From Lytechinus pictus (lineage: Eukaryota; Echinodermata; Echinoidea; Temnopleuroida; Toxopneustidae), in NCBI RefSeq assembly GCF_037042905.1, contig NC_087259.1, forward strand, positions 21,486,001 to 21,550,000: a stretch of 64,000 nucleotides of DNA, given 5' to 3'. Shown piece after piece: positions 12,580 through 23,423 of this stretch. A model generated the notes under the pieces. That model saw only the letters and a list, made by a program, of their open reading frames with translations. It did not search any database and was not told where the DNA came from. Made by a program: the position numbers and the translations under genes. Position 1 is the stretch's first letter; the number at the start of each line of letters is the position of its first letter.

Positions 12580-13480
12580 TATCATTGAATAGAGCCCTGT
12601 CATGCATGTGAAGGGTACAGATGAGCCCCTACTGCATGGGGCTAGGGGCACTAGCCCCGATATAACTTTTGAGATATTGCCAATAAAAGTAAAAGGTGTG
12701 GTCATATACCGTATAAAGAGGCATGTCTAGCCCTTGGCTATAATAATAGGCAAGGCTCCTTCAGATGGCCTGGGTTGTAAATCCGGGACATCTCGGTGTC
12801 CAGGAATTTTATGTTTAGGCCTATTATTTTTTAAGACTTCATACACATACGCAATCACATTCATCCTGCTTCGTTTTTAATCATCGGCAGCCCGGTCGTG
12901 TTCTTTAGATTCCTCATTTGTTTCTTTTCCATTTTCTTCATTTTTCCAATTCAGCCCCCATCCGTTTAACTCATTCCATTCTACCTTCATTGCCCGTTTC
13001 TTTTTGTTCAATTTTGCCAACCTTTTTAATTCAGTGTTCTGCACTCATTTATTAATATTTCAGGATGATTCTTTCTCACGTGTTCTTCCTTCCTTTTCCC
13101 TCTTTTGTTTCCGTTTTCCTTAATTTCCTCCCTTTCTGTTCTTTCTTTCGTTTTTCTTATCTCTTTTCCCTTTCTTTCCTTTGCCTCTCTTTTTTTTAAA
13201 CTTCAATATCTTTCCCTTAGGGCCCACATCACTCCTTTTTTTTTTTTTTTTTTTCCGTTTTCCTTTTATTTTTAAATGTTCCTGGCGAAATCGAAATCCT
13301 ACAGGCCTGACCGTGGCCCCGCCTATTACGCCTCTGACGGATATGTTCTTTTATGATTTTGTTTTTCTCTTTATTTTAATTTTCCCTTTCCATCATTTTC
13401 CTATTCAGTTTTTCTCCTATAGCCTTTCAGCTCATTCCATTATTTCCCGTATTTTTTCCCATGGGCGGCGATACTAGGGA
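12580..13480. other. Intergenic, pyrimidine-rich on the plus strand
   Basis: From about 12870 the plus strand is strongly C/T-rich (TTCCTTTT words, a 16-T run at 13238). No coding signal on either strand. Confidence 0.4.
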
Positions 13481-13489
13481 GGAGGGGGG

Positions 13490-13960
13490 GGGGGGGCTGG
13501 GGCACAGTGCCCTCCACTTTTTGAAGCACTGATAAAGAAAGTGCCCTTTTTATGCAAGAAAAATGCCCCTCACAAATGTGTAGTGTGCCCCTTTCACATG
13601 AGGAAGACCCGTTTTGGGTGTTACAAAGTGCCATTTCTCGTATCGTGCCAATTTTACCAAAAAAAAATGCCCCCTAGCTATCGGACGTGTTTGGTACCCA
13701 TTTCACCTGAGAAGAACCCGTTTTATGAGTGAGCAAGCTAGTGCCCCCCTTCCCTTCTTGAAATTGCCCTTTCTCGTATCAGTACCCCTTTTTACCCAAG
13801 AAAAGTGCACCTCACGAACGTGTTCTGTGTCCCTTTTTATAACTACGGGCCTGTTTTATGCCGTTAGCAAGTGCCCCTTTTCCTTCTTGTAAGTACCCCC
13901 TTTTACCCAAGAAAAGTACTCCTCACAAACATGGTCTGAGCCCCTTTCATATGAGAAGGA
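13490..13960. repeat. Degenerate C-rich tandem repeat, about 110-130 bp unit
   Basis: Four units share GTGCCC(C)TTTTTA, CAAGAAAA(A/G)TGC, CCTCAC(A/G)AACGTG and GAGAAGGACCCGTTTTATG in the same order. A G-run (13483-13496) precedes it. The overlapping short ORFs are products of the repeat. Confidence 0.75.
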
Positions 13961-14103
13961 CCCGTTTTATGTGATGAAGGATCCTTTGAAAAAAAGAAAA
14001 CAATATTCTCATTTTCATATGTTACTATACTTAGAGAAAAAAACTAAAAATAATCCTTCGTGCTTTATCATGTGAGTGGGGTAGATAAGCAGTGGCATAC
14101 AGA

Positions 14104-14460
14104 TGGGGGGGGGGGGGGGCTCTTGTTCCCCCCAAAAAAATATATTTATAAATCATCACAAGCATGCATGAAAAAAAAGGAACAGGAAAGAGAAAAGAGT
14201 GAAATTATTTTCTGAATATTATGTCAAAATCTATCAAAAAATTTGATTTTTGTTATAAAGATGTAAAAATTATTGCACGCTCGCTTCACTCACTCACAGC
14301 TTCTTAAAAATTTTGCGTGATACAACATATCTAGCTCAATTTTTTTGGTTCATTACACCACTGTAGATAAAGTCATTTTTTCTTATATACCCTTTTCGAA
14401 AGAAAAGGTGCCCTTTTTCCCTCCCCCCCCCCCTTCAACTTCGCTCCGCCGCCCTTGTAT
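14104..14460. repeat. Repeat bounded by G-run and C-run
   Basis: GGGGG run (14104-14119) at the left and CCCCC run (14422-14433) at the right, with AT-rich DNA and a TGCACGCTCGCTTCACTCAC motif between. Same style as the element at 43122. The DNA from 14460 to 15100 shows nothing clear beyond GACAAGCAAAAAAAA repeats (14639, 14700). Confidence 0.35.
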
Positions 14461-15137
14461 TTGCCTCAGCTATGTTCAATTCCCTTTCCCACCCGTTCCA
14501 ATATGCCATGTCTTTTGATTGTGGTCTCCTAGTAATAGCTTCTTATAATCATTTAAGAAAATTGTTCTGATTTCCTTCCGTATTAATTCCCATGTAGCGT
14601 TTTCCAAGGAGGGGGTTTGACGGTTTCACCGAGAAATTTGACAAGCAAAAAAAAAGAAAGGGTTCACTACCAAATGGAGGTTCGTGAAAAAAAGAAATTA
14701 CAAGCAAAAAAAAGATTTACTATAAATTGAAGACCTGTAATTTGGGGTTAGCTTCAAAATTTAGGTCATTAGGCCTACTTTTTTTTACTTGTTGGCCCAA
14801 GCAAGGGGCCGGGGTGAGGTTAAACTCCCTACCGGTACCACTGCACTGTTTAATAAGTTCATGCCGCGCCGCCAGATGACGCCGGTGAGCTATAGTCTAT
14901 ACCACTCACTCAATTCAAGTCAGGAAGAAAAAAAAGGCTGTAAAAAATGTTTTAAAACTCCTCGAAAATATGAAAAAGACGGCTGCCATCAAAGTTTCTA
15001 AGGTACGGTAGGCCTAACTTTAGATCTAATTGAATTTGGCAGATATGATATGAGTGATGTCGGTGTGTTAAATTTGACTTGCATTTTAGAATTTGTATCT
15101 ATCCTCTATCATCTACCTCACTCCTCAGTGTCAGACG

Positions 15138-15240
15138 ATGGTTCGTATAGGCTACTCTCCGCTCCACCTACCGGGTATCTGTTCGGAAAGGTGGAGCGGA
15201 GAGTACCGGTAGTGAAGTGTAGTGGAGCCTATACGGACCA
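15138..15240. repeat. Two-step perfect inverted repeat (hairpin)
   Basis: Inner stem TACTCTCCGCTCCACCT (15153-15169) with AGGTGGAGCGGAGAGTA (15189-15205), a perfect 17-bp match. Outer stem TGGTTCGTATAGGCT with AGCCTATACGGACCA (15226-15240), one mismatch. A small foldback element or cruciform-prone site. Confidence 0.85.
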
Positions 15241-15778
15241 CCGCCTGAGGTATCTATCTATCAGTATCATGATCATTGACAATGTGATACTAAAATTCTG
15301 ACTAGGAGTGTGCACGGAGTGTGATGCCCACCACCTTGCCACCCCCCCCCCTGGCCTTGCAGCTTCCCGGCCTAAACTACAGGCTAAACTAAAGCAAATA
15401 GCATAGCACTAGCAGGTGTGTTTCTGTCATATGGCCTACTTAGTCTTAGACTCAGTTGTTGCAAGAAAATATTTACAATCAATTGCAAATATTCTGTTGC
15501 AATTTTACAATTGATTGATCACTTTTAACTAAAGCAAATCAGATTAGGGCCCTAGCTTACACTCCTTTTTTCATGGAGCAGATTAGCAATCAATCAATTG
15601 CACTTAATTGCAAATTTGCAATTAAAGTGCACGGCATATGCTTGATTTCGGGAACGAAAATAGACTCGCAATTGATCGCAAGTTTCTTGCAACGCCCCAT
15701 TAGTATGCATTGTAAAAGTTTTCTGATCATTTTTTTATGTGAGATGAATGTTTTTTAACGTCGGACGTAGCTAACACC

Positions 15779-15820
15779 ATGGAGCTATTACAGATAACTC
15801 CAATGCTAACACTAAGTAAA
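15779..15820 (+). CDS. Exon 1 of the FISP-repeat gene (start exon)
   Basis: Fourteen codons from an ATG in a good Kozak context (ACCATGG), ending at AAA before a strong donor GTAAGT. The peptide is MELLQITPMLTLSK. Its phase (0) joins exactly to exon 2. It was chosen because exon 2 opens at a clear acceptor and so needs an upstream start. Alternatively, translation could start inside exon 2 at its first in-frame Met (16443). Confidence 0.5.
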
Positions 15821-18800
15821 GTAAGTATAGAGTCTACTAAAGACAAAGTTAGACTTGTAACTTGCCTAAGTAACAGTGTTACAGACTGTTCTCATTTTAA
15901 AAACACAGAACTTGATTTAGATCTAGACAGTAGACTACGTTAAAATTTGAAAAAAAAATGTTTTACTGAAATTGTTTTAACTAAGTAAGTTAGTGAAAGG
16001 TCAAGTCACCTAACTAAGACCAAGAGTTGATTTGAAACAATACAGAAAACTCAAACTGTAAGCACAACACTGAATATTTCATATAAATAGGATACTAATT
16101 AAAAGTTAGATCTAGTCTAGATCTAACGTTAGATGAGGTTGTGTTATCTTAAAATTTCACTTATTTTTCATTACACAATTATATAAAAGTTGAGATTTAA
16201 TTTTAAAATATATTCTTATCACATAGTCTACTCCCCTTTTTCAGAGTCAATATATCAAAGTATCCAATTCTGTTAATCAATTGATGAGTAGATCTTGATA
16301 GAGTGTAAAAAGGTGTGATAAATTGCAACAATTGTAATTTGTTACACCAGGCCTTTACAAGAATGACAGTTAAATCATTTTACTATTGAATGTAGGCCCT
16401 AATATTTTTTTTATGTTGCAGGCCTCTGATGTGGCAGGAAACATGAAGAAACCTTTGATCTGTTTCATCTCTCCACTGAGCAGACCAGCATCGCAGCGCA
16501 CTGGTATCAGGAAGAAACGCTTGATAGCAGGGACAAAGAAAGTTCCCTGCAAGCAAGGTACCGATCGACATCCCCATAAATCTGTTGTCTCATTAAGTGA
16601 CCATGATATATCAGCACTGAAGTCTTCAGCAATGAAAACAGCTCATGCTTTCACGAAGACTGTGAAGTCCAGAAGAGGGGAACGAGCTTCTGACCTGAAT
16701 CAAGATCAATGTGACAATATCCAAGAAAGTGCAAAGACATATAGAATTACAAGAAAGAAATCTTCACCATTCTCTTCTGTAGCATCAAAGTCACCTAGAA
16801 TCCAGAAGCATCAACATGGCATGCTTTTTATATCTCCAGGCAAAAGGTCACAGTCTAAGAGCATTCATGGATTGGATGGGATTCATAGACGTTGTACAGT
16901 GTCCTTGACACCAGAAGACAAGAAGAAGCTGAGTAAGGCCATTGAGAAAAGGATAAGAAAGCAAAGGAAAAGTGGAAAGGATCAGAATGCTGCCATACCC
17001 GTTGGTGATCTTTCATTCTCTACAAGCGACCATGATGCATCTTTCCTATCATCAAACAGGTCTATCGTGATGGAAGTTCATGGATCTACTGAATCTTTAA
17101 AGCATCAAAACCAATGCTCCCGTCTCGACAGGATTAGCAAGGTGAGTGATGAACCTACAGCTATGATCACCAGTAAGAAATCAATATCTATGAAAACTGC
17201 AGAATCAAATTTACCAGGAGTTCTGAAGCAAAGGAACAAGAGGCCTTTTATTTCACCTGTGAAGAGGTCACTATCTAAACCCAAACATGGTTCAGATAGA
17301 ATCAGTCAAGGCCGTACAGTGTCTATGACAATTGTGGATATGAAGAAGTTTGACAAGGCCATCAAGAGTAAGGTAAAAAAGAGAAAGATAAATGAAACCA
17401 TAGACAGAGATGCCCAATCACTTGAGCTAGACATTTCAAATGGCAATGATGTCTCTTGTTCATCTTCAAACAAGTCTGTGGGGATGAAAGTGGATGGCTG
17501 TGATTCCTCGTACAATCCGAAACAAGATGACTTTCTTCAAAAAATTGATGAAATGTATCTTGAATCTGATATGAAAAGAAAGAAGCCTTGTATGACTGAT
17601 ATGAAAAGAAAGAAGCCTTGTATGACAATGTCTAAGGGATCTAGTTCACATAGAATTCAAAAGCAACCGAACAGGATGTATTTTGTCTCACCTGGAAAAA
17701 AGTATAGGCAAACAGCATCGGTACCATCTAAAGGAAAGAAGAAAATACAAGAATCCATTAATTACTGTGGGACAAAGATGAAGAAACCTGACAAGATCAA
17801 TGTTAAGACCAGACCAGACAATAGTTCATTAACTACAAGTGACTATGATGTCTCTAGATCGAGCAGTTCACCAGGGTTGGAAGCAGATAGCTTTTTGTCT
17901 GGTATGGCATACAAAACTAAAGATTCCACTCAAAATCTGAAACACGATGATCATCCTAGGAGTAAGGACAATGTGGATTTATATGTACAGGAACCAGAGC
18001 CAACTCTGCAGAATAAAGCAGTGTCACCTAAACTGAAACAAAAGATGGAAGCTATCACTCATACATTTGGTTTTGAGATACAGAGAAAAAGTGGAAGAAC
18101 TCCAAATTTGGACTTCAAGAAATTGGATGAGGTGTATGAGAGAAGATTCAACCCAAGTCAGAGAGATAATCAAGAAAAGAAAAGCAGTGATCAAGAAAGA
18201 TCTCGTGCTGATTTGAAGTTGAAAAAAATGGCTGAGAGGAGGTTCAACCCTACTGAAGACTGTCCTGAAGCAGTGGTGAACATGGACACAGTAGCAAGGA
18301 TCAGAAGTATTCAAAATGGACAGACAAACTCTAGGAGCTCTAGCCCACCCTCCATCCAGAGATGTGCTTTTGCTCGAGATATCATTCATCCAGAATCAGA
18401 TGAAATGAGTGACAGTACTGTTGATGAAGCAGACAGGAGTCTGTTAGAGAAAGAAATCAGTAACTTCTTTGAGGGTAAGAGGGGGCAGGCTTGTCTTGAT
18501 TTCATAAAAGGTGCAGTGTCCTTTGATGTGACACCTAACTGTGTCCGACAAGAAACCATGTCATCAGGAAATGGGCCTGTCACAAGCACAGGACAAAATG
18601 CACATTCCGACAATGTGCAAAACCTTGATGATGTCATAGTCATTGATGACAGCCACTGTAATATAACTCCAAATATCCTTCAAGTGAAAGACAACCAGAC
18701 ATCACTCAAGAGTGCATCACCGGCAGTCCAAAAGGATGCTTCAGCTTCGACTGAATATAACTTTGGTGAACACTTGCCTATTGATGTAGACGTGGATGAA

Positions 18801-20493
18801 CCCCTGAATGATGCATGTACACCCTACCAGCATTCAATTCCTGCCGGTTCTAACCATCATCATGAAGCACAACCAAAGACCACATCCAGCAATTCACCTG
18901 CACCCTGGGCTGCAATAGAAATGGATAAGGGACTGTTTGTGATGTACTGCCATGAGGAGACTGCCCCATGCATTCTCAAGGACTTTGAAGGTTACCCAAA
19001 CATCATACAAAGCAGCAGTTTGACAATGACCTACCTCAGTGAAAAATCCTTGGTGAAAGTGCAAGGAATGGTGCTTCTGGAAGAACACAGCATGATCAGA
19101 CCAAATAAAGTTCGAAAAGAAGAAGGTAGGTAATCGAATAATTTCCCTTCAGAGCGATTGAGTGTATGTTTGACCATTCTGTGAAGAAAGTATTTTATTG
19201 TAAAGGTATTTGTGTAAAGAGCACAACGAAAACATCACTCACACGCATTTCAGCTTTTTCATAAGAAAGTTTTTTTGGTAGAGCATGATGACAAACCACA
19301 CACCAAGCTTTACATGAATTGGTTTATGGTAGTCCAAGCTATGGACAAATTAGTATAAATTTGTTCTGTTCATAAACTGTTTGGAACCAGCAATTCACAC
19401 TGGTTTCCAGTTGGGCTAAATTGGTATACAGCCACATCTTGGGCTCCTATGGATTATTACCCAACAAACACATGGGTTGTTTATGTTTTTATAAAATACT
19501 GAGATATGGTATCATCAGATATGCTGAGAAGAATAGAAAAATCATTTCAATAATCCATTCCTTCAAGCTAACTAGAGCCAAACATTGTTTGCACACTATG
19601 CAGTGGAAACTGTTCATGATTAATGAACCGCATGCATCAATTGATGTATGAATCATGACTTAACCACATATCAGAGATTGAGCCTGCATGCATTCATGCA
19701 AGGTCTGTATGTGTTCTTGCATAATTAACCATTCTTTAAAGAGTAAAGATGTATTTCCTTTTAATACTCTTGCATTTCTTTCTTTTTTTCTTCTTTGTTT
19801 TCTTTTTCTTTTTTGCTGATTGTAGACAAAGCTGAGAAAAGAGAGAAACGTAGCAAACCAAAAAAGAAGACCAAAAAGCAGGCAAAGAATAAAAAGGAGA
19901 AGAAATTTCCTAAAAGTGAAGCAGAAATAAAAAGAAAAGAGGCTGGAAATGAGACCAAAATGATGACATCAAATGGGAAAACAGGAAATAAGGATGCAAA
20001 TATGGAGGTTCAAAAGAAGACCAAAAAAAGGTCATCAAAGAAGACACAAATGAAGGATGTACATGAAATTCTGAATGGAAAACAGAAGCCAAGTAAAGTG
20101 ACCAAGAATAAAAAAGGCAAAGAAAATAAGGAAGGAGTGACCAAACAGACAAAAAGTGAAACAATTAAACATGAAACGAAAGTGGACACAGGGAACAAAA
20201 ACAAGGCAATGAAGAGCAAGAAGAAGACTAGAGATGATAAGTCGATCAAAAAGAAGACGGATAAACACACCAAAGAGGGCATCACAATGAATATGAAAAA
20301 GACAAAAAAGAAAAGTAAAGAAAGGCCTGAAAAGGAGAATACCAAAAAGGATTCAAAACGGAAAAAGATCAAAAGCAAGAAGGAAGTCAAGATAACTCAA
20401 GATAGTGATACTGGTAGATTGACAATAATCAATGGATCAGCTACAAAAGGTTCCAGAAAGAAGAGTAGGCCTACGCCAACTGGGCAAAGATAA
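15779..20493 (+). CDS. Unrecognised FISP-repeat, lysine-rich, probably nuclear protein (3 exons)
   Basis: Model: exons 15779-15820, 16422-19125 and 19826-20493, joined in phases 0 and 1, give about 1137 residues. I do not recognise the family. The protein is mostly disordered, rich in Ser, Lys and Arg, with a four-fold repeat carrying F-(I/V)-S-P (residues 29-32, 150-153, 290-293, 435-438). Each is followed by basic residues, a T/S-V-S-x-T helix-like block and an S-D-x-D-x-S serine patch. E-R-R-F-N-P occurs twice further on. A hydrophobic-acidic VIVIDD motif (752-757) looks like a SUMO-interaction motif. The last roughly 70 residues of exon 2 look like a small beta-rich domain. The tail from exon 3 has about 70 lysines in 222 residues. 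Composition suggests a chromatin or nucleolar protein with SP phosphosites; this is inference. A polyadenylation signal AATAAA lies at 21041. Exon 1 is short and less certain than exons 2 and 3. Confidence 0.7.
16422..19125 (+). CDS. Exon 2 of the FISP-repeat gene (large central exon)
   Basis: A single open frame of 901 codons, far longer than chance in this AT-rich DNA. It is preceded by a pyrimidine tract and CAG acceptor (16419-16421) and ends at a GTAGGT donor (19126). Reading through the donor gives only Gly-Arg before a stop. It carries all four FISP repeats, the SUMO-interaction-like motif and the small C-terminal hydrophobic block. An exact-looking 30-bp tandem duplication (17568-17627) doubles the decapeptide DMKRKKPCMT, so this part of the protein tolerates length change. 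Confidence 0.85.
19826..20493 (+). CDS. Exon 3 of the FISP-repeat gene (lysine-rich tail)
   Basis: The acceptor is a T-rich tract ending TGTAG (19821-19825). The first two bases complete an Asp codon begun by the last G of exon 2, and the frame then stays open for 221 codons to TAA at 20491. The peptide is strikingly basic, with many KKK, KKT and KKKTK runs, as in tails that bind nucleic acid or localise to the nucleolus. The phase match with exon 2 supports the join. Confidence 0.75.
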
Positions 20494-21040
20494 ACAGTCA
20501 AAACCAAGCAAAGTTTGAATGAACAAAGGTCAGAGCAATTCTCATACTCCATAAATCTTCTATTACAAAGATCAATTTATATGTAATTAGAGAATTACTC
20601 TGAGGCAAAGGATACCCCACCCCCCCCCCCCACGTTCCACATATATCCCCTGTTTTATTGGAACTTGCATAATGCCAGCTGATGAAATTTGTTAAACAGA
20701 GGCAGATTGTATGATTACCTGACAATATTGAATAGGGCCTTATTTGTAATTGATGCAATCTGGATCATCAAAGCCTTGTTTATTCATGCATATATTGACA
20801 TAACCATATTGTTTTTTAATTTTCTCTCTTTTTTTTGAGTGGTGTTGGGTATTCGAAAACATTAATGTACCTTGTGTACCAGAAGTGCGGTTCAATTTTG
20901 AATTGTTGCAGATATATAATGTAGAAAGGCCACACTATGCTGCTGCTGTCGAGATGCATTCCATCTGTGAATCTTAAATTGATGTATATCGGAATCTCAA
21001 AGAAAGTGGCAAATTAGAGATGGCCATTCAGTCGTTTTGT

Positions 21041-21046
21041 AATAAA
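21041..21046 (+). promoter_or_regulatory. Candidate polyadenylation signal for the FISP-repeat gene
   Basis: AATAAA in an AT-rich stretch about 550 bp after the stop codon, before the first MITE of the intergenic region. Position only; no cleavage site can be seen. Confidence 0.3.
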
Positions 21047-21254
21047 TTGTTCAATGAAGCGCAACTGTATATTAAGTCTGTGGCGAAACAATTAGCAAAA
21101 AGTTACAATTAACTATTGTAAATATTAATCTTATATCTTTGTGTTACACCACCCCCCAGATCTTTGTATGCTGCATCTTCTCTGAGAATCATCTTGGACA
21201 CTACTGCAGCAACGAGGGAAGGTCCACAACCATCATGAAAGGCAAGGATAATCT

Positions 21255-21427
21255 GGGGGCCGTTTCATAAAGCTGTTCGTAAGTTAAGAGGAACTTTAGG
21301 AACGACTGGTGAACCTTTCTTACGTGCCAAACCATCGCCAATGAAAATACCATATACCACAAGAAAGGATCAACAGTCATTCTTAAAGTCGCTCTTAACT
21401 TATGAACAGCTTTTATGAAACACCCAC
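21255..21427. mobile_element. MITE with GTTTCATAAAGCTGTTC ends
   Basis: Left GTTTCATAAAGCTGTTCGTA (21262 on) and right inverted TTATGAACAGCTTTTATGAA. 173 bp, no ORF. It abuts the next MITE. Confidence 0.75.
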
Positions 21428-21564
21428 CAGGACCCTGTTACATGAAGCTTAGTAATTGATCTGAAGGCTGATTTTTATGATTGATCATGCACAAAGATCA
21501 ATTGAATCGATTGTATAAGTCCGCCCCACAATCAGTCTCTAAAGCCTTGTGTTACGGGGCCCTA
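21428..21564. mobile_element. MITE with AGGACCCTGTTACA ends
   Basis: Left AGGACCCTGTTACATGAAGC and right GTGTTACGGGGCCCT inverted with mismatches. Directly follows the element at 21255. Confidence 0.5.
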
Positions 21565-21724
21565 ATATTGATTTATTATGTGTAGCTCCCATTGCAGGAG
21601 GACTTGCATTTAATCTTAAGTAAGAAAAATCTAGCACAAAATCCACAGTAGACGCAGTTGAAATTCAGTTTAAGATGGGTTTCTGTAGTTGCGTTGGATT
21701 GCAACTCTCTCTCTCTCTCTGCAA

Positions 21725-22020
21725 GGAGCGTTGTGGCCCAGTGGATTAGTCTCCAGACTTTGAAACAGAGGGTCGTGGGTTCAAATCCCAGCCATGGCGT
21801 AGTTTCCTTCAGCAAGAAATGTATCCACATTGTGCTGCACTCAACCCAGGTGAGGTGAATGGGTTCCTGGCAAGAATTTAGTCCTTGAAAATTGAAATGC
21901 AGAGCGCTGGAAAGCTGCTTGAGCTACAGCCGGGGTAATAATATCCAAGTCCTTTGGACGCGCATAGAGACGTTATTCATAATGTGTTATGCGCTATACA
22001 AGAACTGACTATTATTATCA
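21725..22020 (+). mobile_element. tRNA-derived SINE, copy 1
   Basis: The head reads like a degenerate tRNA gene: A box region TGTGGCCCAGTGGATTAG and B box GGTTCAAATCCCA with 5' spacing as in tRNAs. A family body follows (CAACCCAGGTGAGGTGAATG, GCGCTATACAAGAA), then an ATTATT tail. About 300 bp. Not a functional tRNA gene: no cloverleaf beyond the boxes. Confidence 0.85.
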
Positions 22021-22726
22021 TTTGGCCCCTACAGTACAGTGGTATTTCTAACTTGTCATATTAAACTATTCAAGTAGGAGCCCAGAGCATTGTTGTTCAC
22101 CCTGATCTATGACCATATGAAGAATTTTGTGTGTGTGTGTGTCGGAGGGCAAGTATTATAAAACATGTTTAAGTATTACATATACCTGTATTAAAAATCA
22201 ATGGAGCATCACGATTAAGATTACCTTTCATAAATTTTTAACATTCAAATGGAAATATCTGCTGTAAAAAAAGTAACTTAATAATTCCCAGGGGGGGGGG
22301 AGCCTTCCCTGCCCCCCCCCCCATTGCTTGAATGCTCCCCATGGAGGGGAGATTGTCCATAATGAAATGTATGGTAAATCAGGTATGTGATGACTGGGTT
22401 AAACTAGACTGCAGACCTTGATAACAGATACTAGGAGGGGGAGGAGGTATGTCACATGGAGTGAAATATGAAGTATAGCTATGTTTAAATGCAGACGCGC
22501 ATAAGATTTGTATTGTGCAATCTTATTAATGTGCAGTAGCATGCGTCCTCTTCGCACGAATTGACCAATGCAGTGATGTCTTTTATTCTTTTATATCGCA
22601 TGCAACTGGGAATTTAAATCTTTGTGAAACACCCCCCCCCCCTTCCCCTGTAAGGAAACTGGTATTATAGCTGCCCACTGAACCACTCATAATTTTGTAA
22701 TTCTTTTTATTATTTCTTTATTACAG

Positions 22727-22800
22727 GGATTGGAGCTCAAGAGGAAAATTGTTTTATTACTGGACCTGTGTTGATCTTGGGCCATTCCCAGCTACTTTGA
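22727..22800 (+). other. Possible alternative last exon of the FISP-repeat gene
   Basis: A good acceptor (T-rich tract ending TTACAG at 22726) is followed by bases that, joined to the phase-1 donor at 19125, read Gly then IGAQEENCFITGPVLILGHS and a few more residues to TGA at 22798. It would replace the lysine-rich tail with a short neutral one. Short and unconfirmed. Confidence 0.2.
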
Positions 22801-23423
22801 ATGTGAAGAATGACGTGCCTTTCTTTAGCAAAGTACCCCTAGTTAAGTACAGATTTCGATCATTTTTAACCAGTGTGCACATTCAGGCCAAAATTTACAA
22901 AGGCAGTTTTTTCTTAACTTTGCAATATGCAGGTATTGTGCATTAATCATGCTTCATTCCGGGGCTTCATTCAGCACATATGTATAAGAGAGTCCAATAA
23001 TGAATGCATGATTTTGGCACGGCAAATAATTTCACACTTATTCCTTAGGTTACAGCAAAAAATGAGGCCACTGTTTTAATGAGCCCCTTGTTCATGTAAA
23101 TTAATTAACATAATTAGTGGGGTCATTAATGCTTTTTACCTGTGAAAAGCACCTTTTGAAAAAAGGATGCATTGAATATTGGACTCTCAAAATTTGCGCA
23201 TTTAGAGTGTAGTATTAATGCATGAAATCATAAAGCAAGGTTCAGACCAGATTCCCCATTGTCACTTCAGATGCAGGAATCCATTGCATCAAATAAATCC
23301 ATAATTTAGTGCACTCTCCAACACTTGATAATCACTTGTAAATCAAGCTGTAAGTACAGCGAGAATTCAAAATCCTAGACTAAGGATTATAAAGAATGAG
23401 TTGTTTTGAACAATGTTTTTGTC

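Noticed and set aside
13541-13892. Cys/Pro-rich ORFs resembling small secreted proteins
   Set aside because: They follow the unit of a C-rich tandem repeat and have no signal peptide or conserved cysteine frame.
19910-20390. Long hydrophobic minus-strand ORFs opposite exon 3 of the FISP gene
   Set aside because: Shadows of the lysine-rich plus-strand exon: AAG/AAA read backwards as CTT/TTT.
21725-21800. tRNA gene suggested by A and B box motifs (also at 26388, 31486 and 56631)
   Set aside because: No acceptor stem or full cloverleaf, and the same body and tail follow in each case, so these are SINE heads.
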